From JBFWML01 sp050251635 (GTDB lineage: Bacteria > Campylobacterota > Campylobacteria > Campylobacterales > SZUA-545): a DNA stretch of 6,622 nucleotides. The notes beneath the pieces are model-generated. The model did not search any database. It had not been told where the DNA came from and saw nothing but the letters and a program-made list of their open reading frames with translations. Each line of letters begins with the position of its first letter. Positions within the stretch are counted from its first letter, which is position 1. Location of the stretch: positions 1 through 6,622 of the forward strand of contig JBFWML010000068.1 of the NCBI GenBank assembly GCA_050251635.1, given 5' to 3'. Positions 5,847 to 6,622 of this stretch are shown here, one piece after another. Both the position numbers and the translations under genes were made by a program.

Positions 5847-6497
5847 TCAGGCGTTGAGATGTCGGGTGAGAAACAGAAACTTTTTTAAACCCCGTTCGGC
5901 TTTACGATCAAGACGGTAGTCGATGCGTTGCAGATAGGCGACGATCGCTTCGGGATGAATGCCGCTTTGCGCCGCCTTTTGCTTCAGGACGGTTTGCGGA
6001 ATACGGCGGGTCATATGGCGCAAAAACTGTTTTTCAAGCCGCCTGATCCGCTGACCGTGATTGTTGAAGCAAAGCCGTGCGAATACAAAGGGCATCCCGG
6101 TTTGTTGCTGCCAGCGCTCGGCCAGATCGACCGCCTTTGCGCCTTCGCAGTAGAGTTTTAGCGCCTTATCGCCGATGGCAACGCGGCCTTGAAGGCCCAG
6201 CAGCCTTGCTAAAGCGTTGGAGGTGTCCGATTCGGGGTCTTTGGTAAATTCGCCCTCAAGGACCAGAACGCTGGTGACCGGCCCGCGGGCGATAATGCCC
6301 AGATTCGCGCCCCTTTGCCCCCGGCTTTTGATGCTGGAGATAAACCCCGCGTCGATCCGGCGGGTTTTAAACAGGCGGTTAATGGCGCTGGGCGGCCCCT
6401 TTTTGGCGGTGCTGAGCCGCAGCAGGTGGTTGTGGTAGCGCTTCAAAAACAGATAGAAGGGCAACAGGTTGAGATAATCGATCCGTCCGAAAATCAT
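5847..6497 (-). CDS. mqnA: Chorismate dehydratase MqnA (futalosine pathway of menaquinone synthesis)
   Basis: MqnA converts chorismate to 3-enolpyruvylbenzoate, the first step of the futalosine route to menaquinone, which Campylobacterota use instead of the MenFDHCEB route. The 216-aa product is of the short form typical of that phylum, smaller than the roughly 270-290 aa of many other MqnA proteins. Recognisable segments are FGRIDYLNLLPFYLFLKR (3-20), RIDAGFISSIKS (47-58), DTSNALARLLGL (91-102), VAIGDKALKLY (106-116) and DLAERWQQQTGMPFVFA (124-140); together they match a periplasmic-binding-protein-like fold. The ATG overlaps the stop of the upstream tgt gene as ATGA, so it is probably translated by coupling. 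The glycosyltransferase follows after 11 bases. Confidence 0.92.
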   Translation of the reverse strand: MIFGRIDYLNLLPFYLFLKRYHNHLLRLSTAKKGPPSAINRLFKTRRIDAGFISSIKSRGQRGANLGIIARGPVTSVLVLEGEFTKDPESDTSNALARLLGLQGRVAIGDKALKLYCEGAKAVDLAERWQQQTGMPFVFARLCFNNHGQRIRRLEKQFLRHMTRRIPQTVLKQKAAQSGIHPEAIVAYLQRIDYRLDRKAERGLKKFLFLTRHLNA

Positions 6498-6622
6498 GCT
6501 TTATTTTCCCGTTTGGCGTAAAAATCCCGTTTAAATTCGGCCCATTGATCCGCGTTGATCGCTTCGCGGGCTTGACGCATGAGGGTCAGGTAATAGTGCA
6601 GGTTGTGCAGTGTCGCCAGCCT
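6494..6622 (-). CDS. tgt: Queuine tRNA-ribosyltransferase (tRNA-guanine transglycosylase), C-terminal end
   Basis: These are the last 42 codons of a gene that enters from the right edge; the frame is open to base 6622. The peptide starts RLATLHNLHYYLTLMRQARE and ends FYAKRENKA before a TGA stop. The RLATLHNLHYY stretch followed by a helix and a FYAKR-like end is characteristic of the C-terminus of bacterial Tgt, which exchanges guanine for preQ1 at position 34 of tRNAs with GUN anticodons. The catalytic Asp and the zinc-binding Cys/His set lie outside the window. The stop overlaps the mqnA ATG by 4 bp (ATGA). Confidence 0.85.
   Translation of the reverse strand, partial: RLATLHNLHYYLTLMRQAREAINADQWAEFKRDFYAKRENKA

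Overview
The window looks like chromosomal DNA of a Campylobacterota (epsilonproteobacterial) organism with an unusually high GC content, in the mid-50s percent by eye. The strongest lineage evidence is a short chorismate dehydratase (MqnA, 216 aa) of the kind found in Campylobacterales, directly behind the end of a queuine tRNA-ribosyltransferase gene. Most genes are separated by a few bases or overlap by 4 bp, which is also usual for this group. I cannot name a genus from the sequence.

Layout, left to right. (1) Bases 2-685, plus strand: the C-terminal 227 codons of an SLC13/DASS-type sodium-coupled anion transporter, whose start lies outside the window. (2) Bases 686-826: a 141-bp gap that holds a candidate extended -10 promoter and a possible leader stem. 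(3) Bases 827-4061, plus strand: a probable four-gene operon. It encodes a DEAD-box RNA helicase with an RGG/glycine-rich tail, an EamA/DMT-family permease, an unrecognised 120-aa charged protein, and a single-domain CheY-like response regulator. The last three genes are joined by two GTGA stop/start overlaps. (4) Bases 4036-6622, minus strand: a second compact operon. Read in its own direction it encodes the end of Tgt, MqnA, a GT4-like glycosyltransferase, a 99-aa exported four-cysteine protein and a 143-aa exported SPOR-domain protein. The two operons converge, and their last genes overlap by 26 bp.

The genes are mostly housekeeping. The helicase serves RNA remodelling, Tgt serves tRNA modification and MqnA starts the futalosine route to menaquinone, the respiratory quinone of this phylum. 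The SPOR protein and the glycosyltransferase point to the cell envelope. The least explained parts are the cluster of permease, 120-aa protein and CheY-like protein, the small four-cysteine exported protein beside the SPOR protein, and a strong excess of the palindrome CGATCG (16 copies, unevenly spread). I saw no mobile element, CRISPR array, tRNA or rRNA, and no convincing intrinsic terminator. No gene-free stretch exceeds 300 bp.
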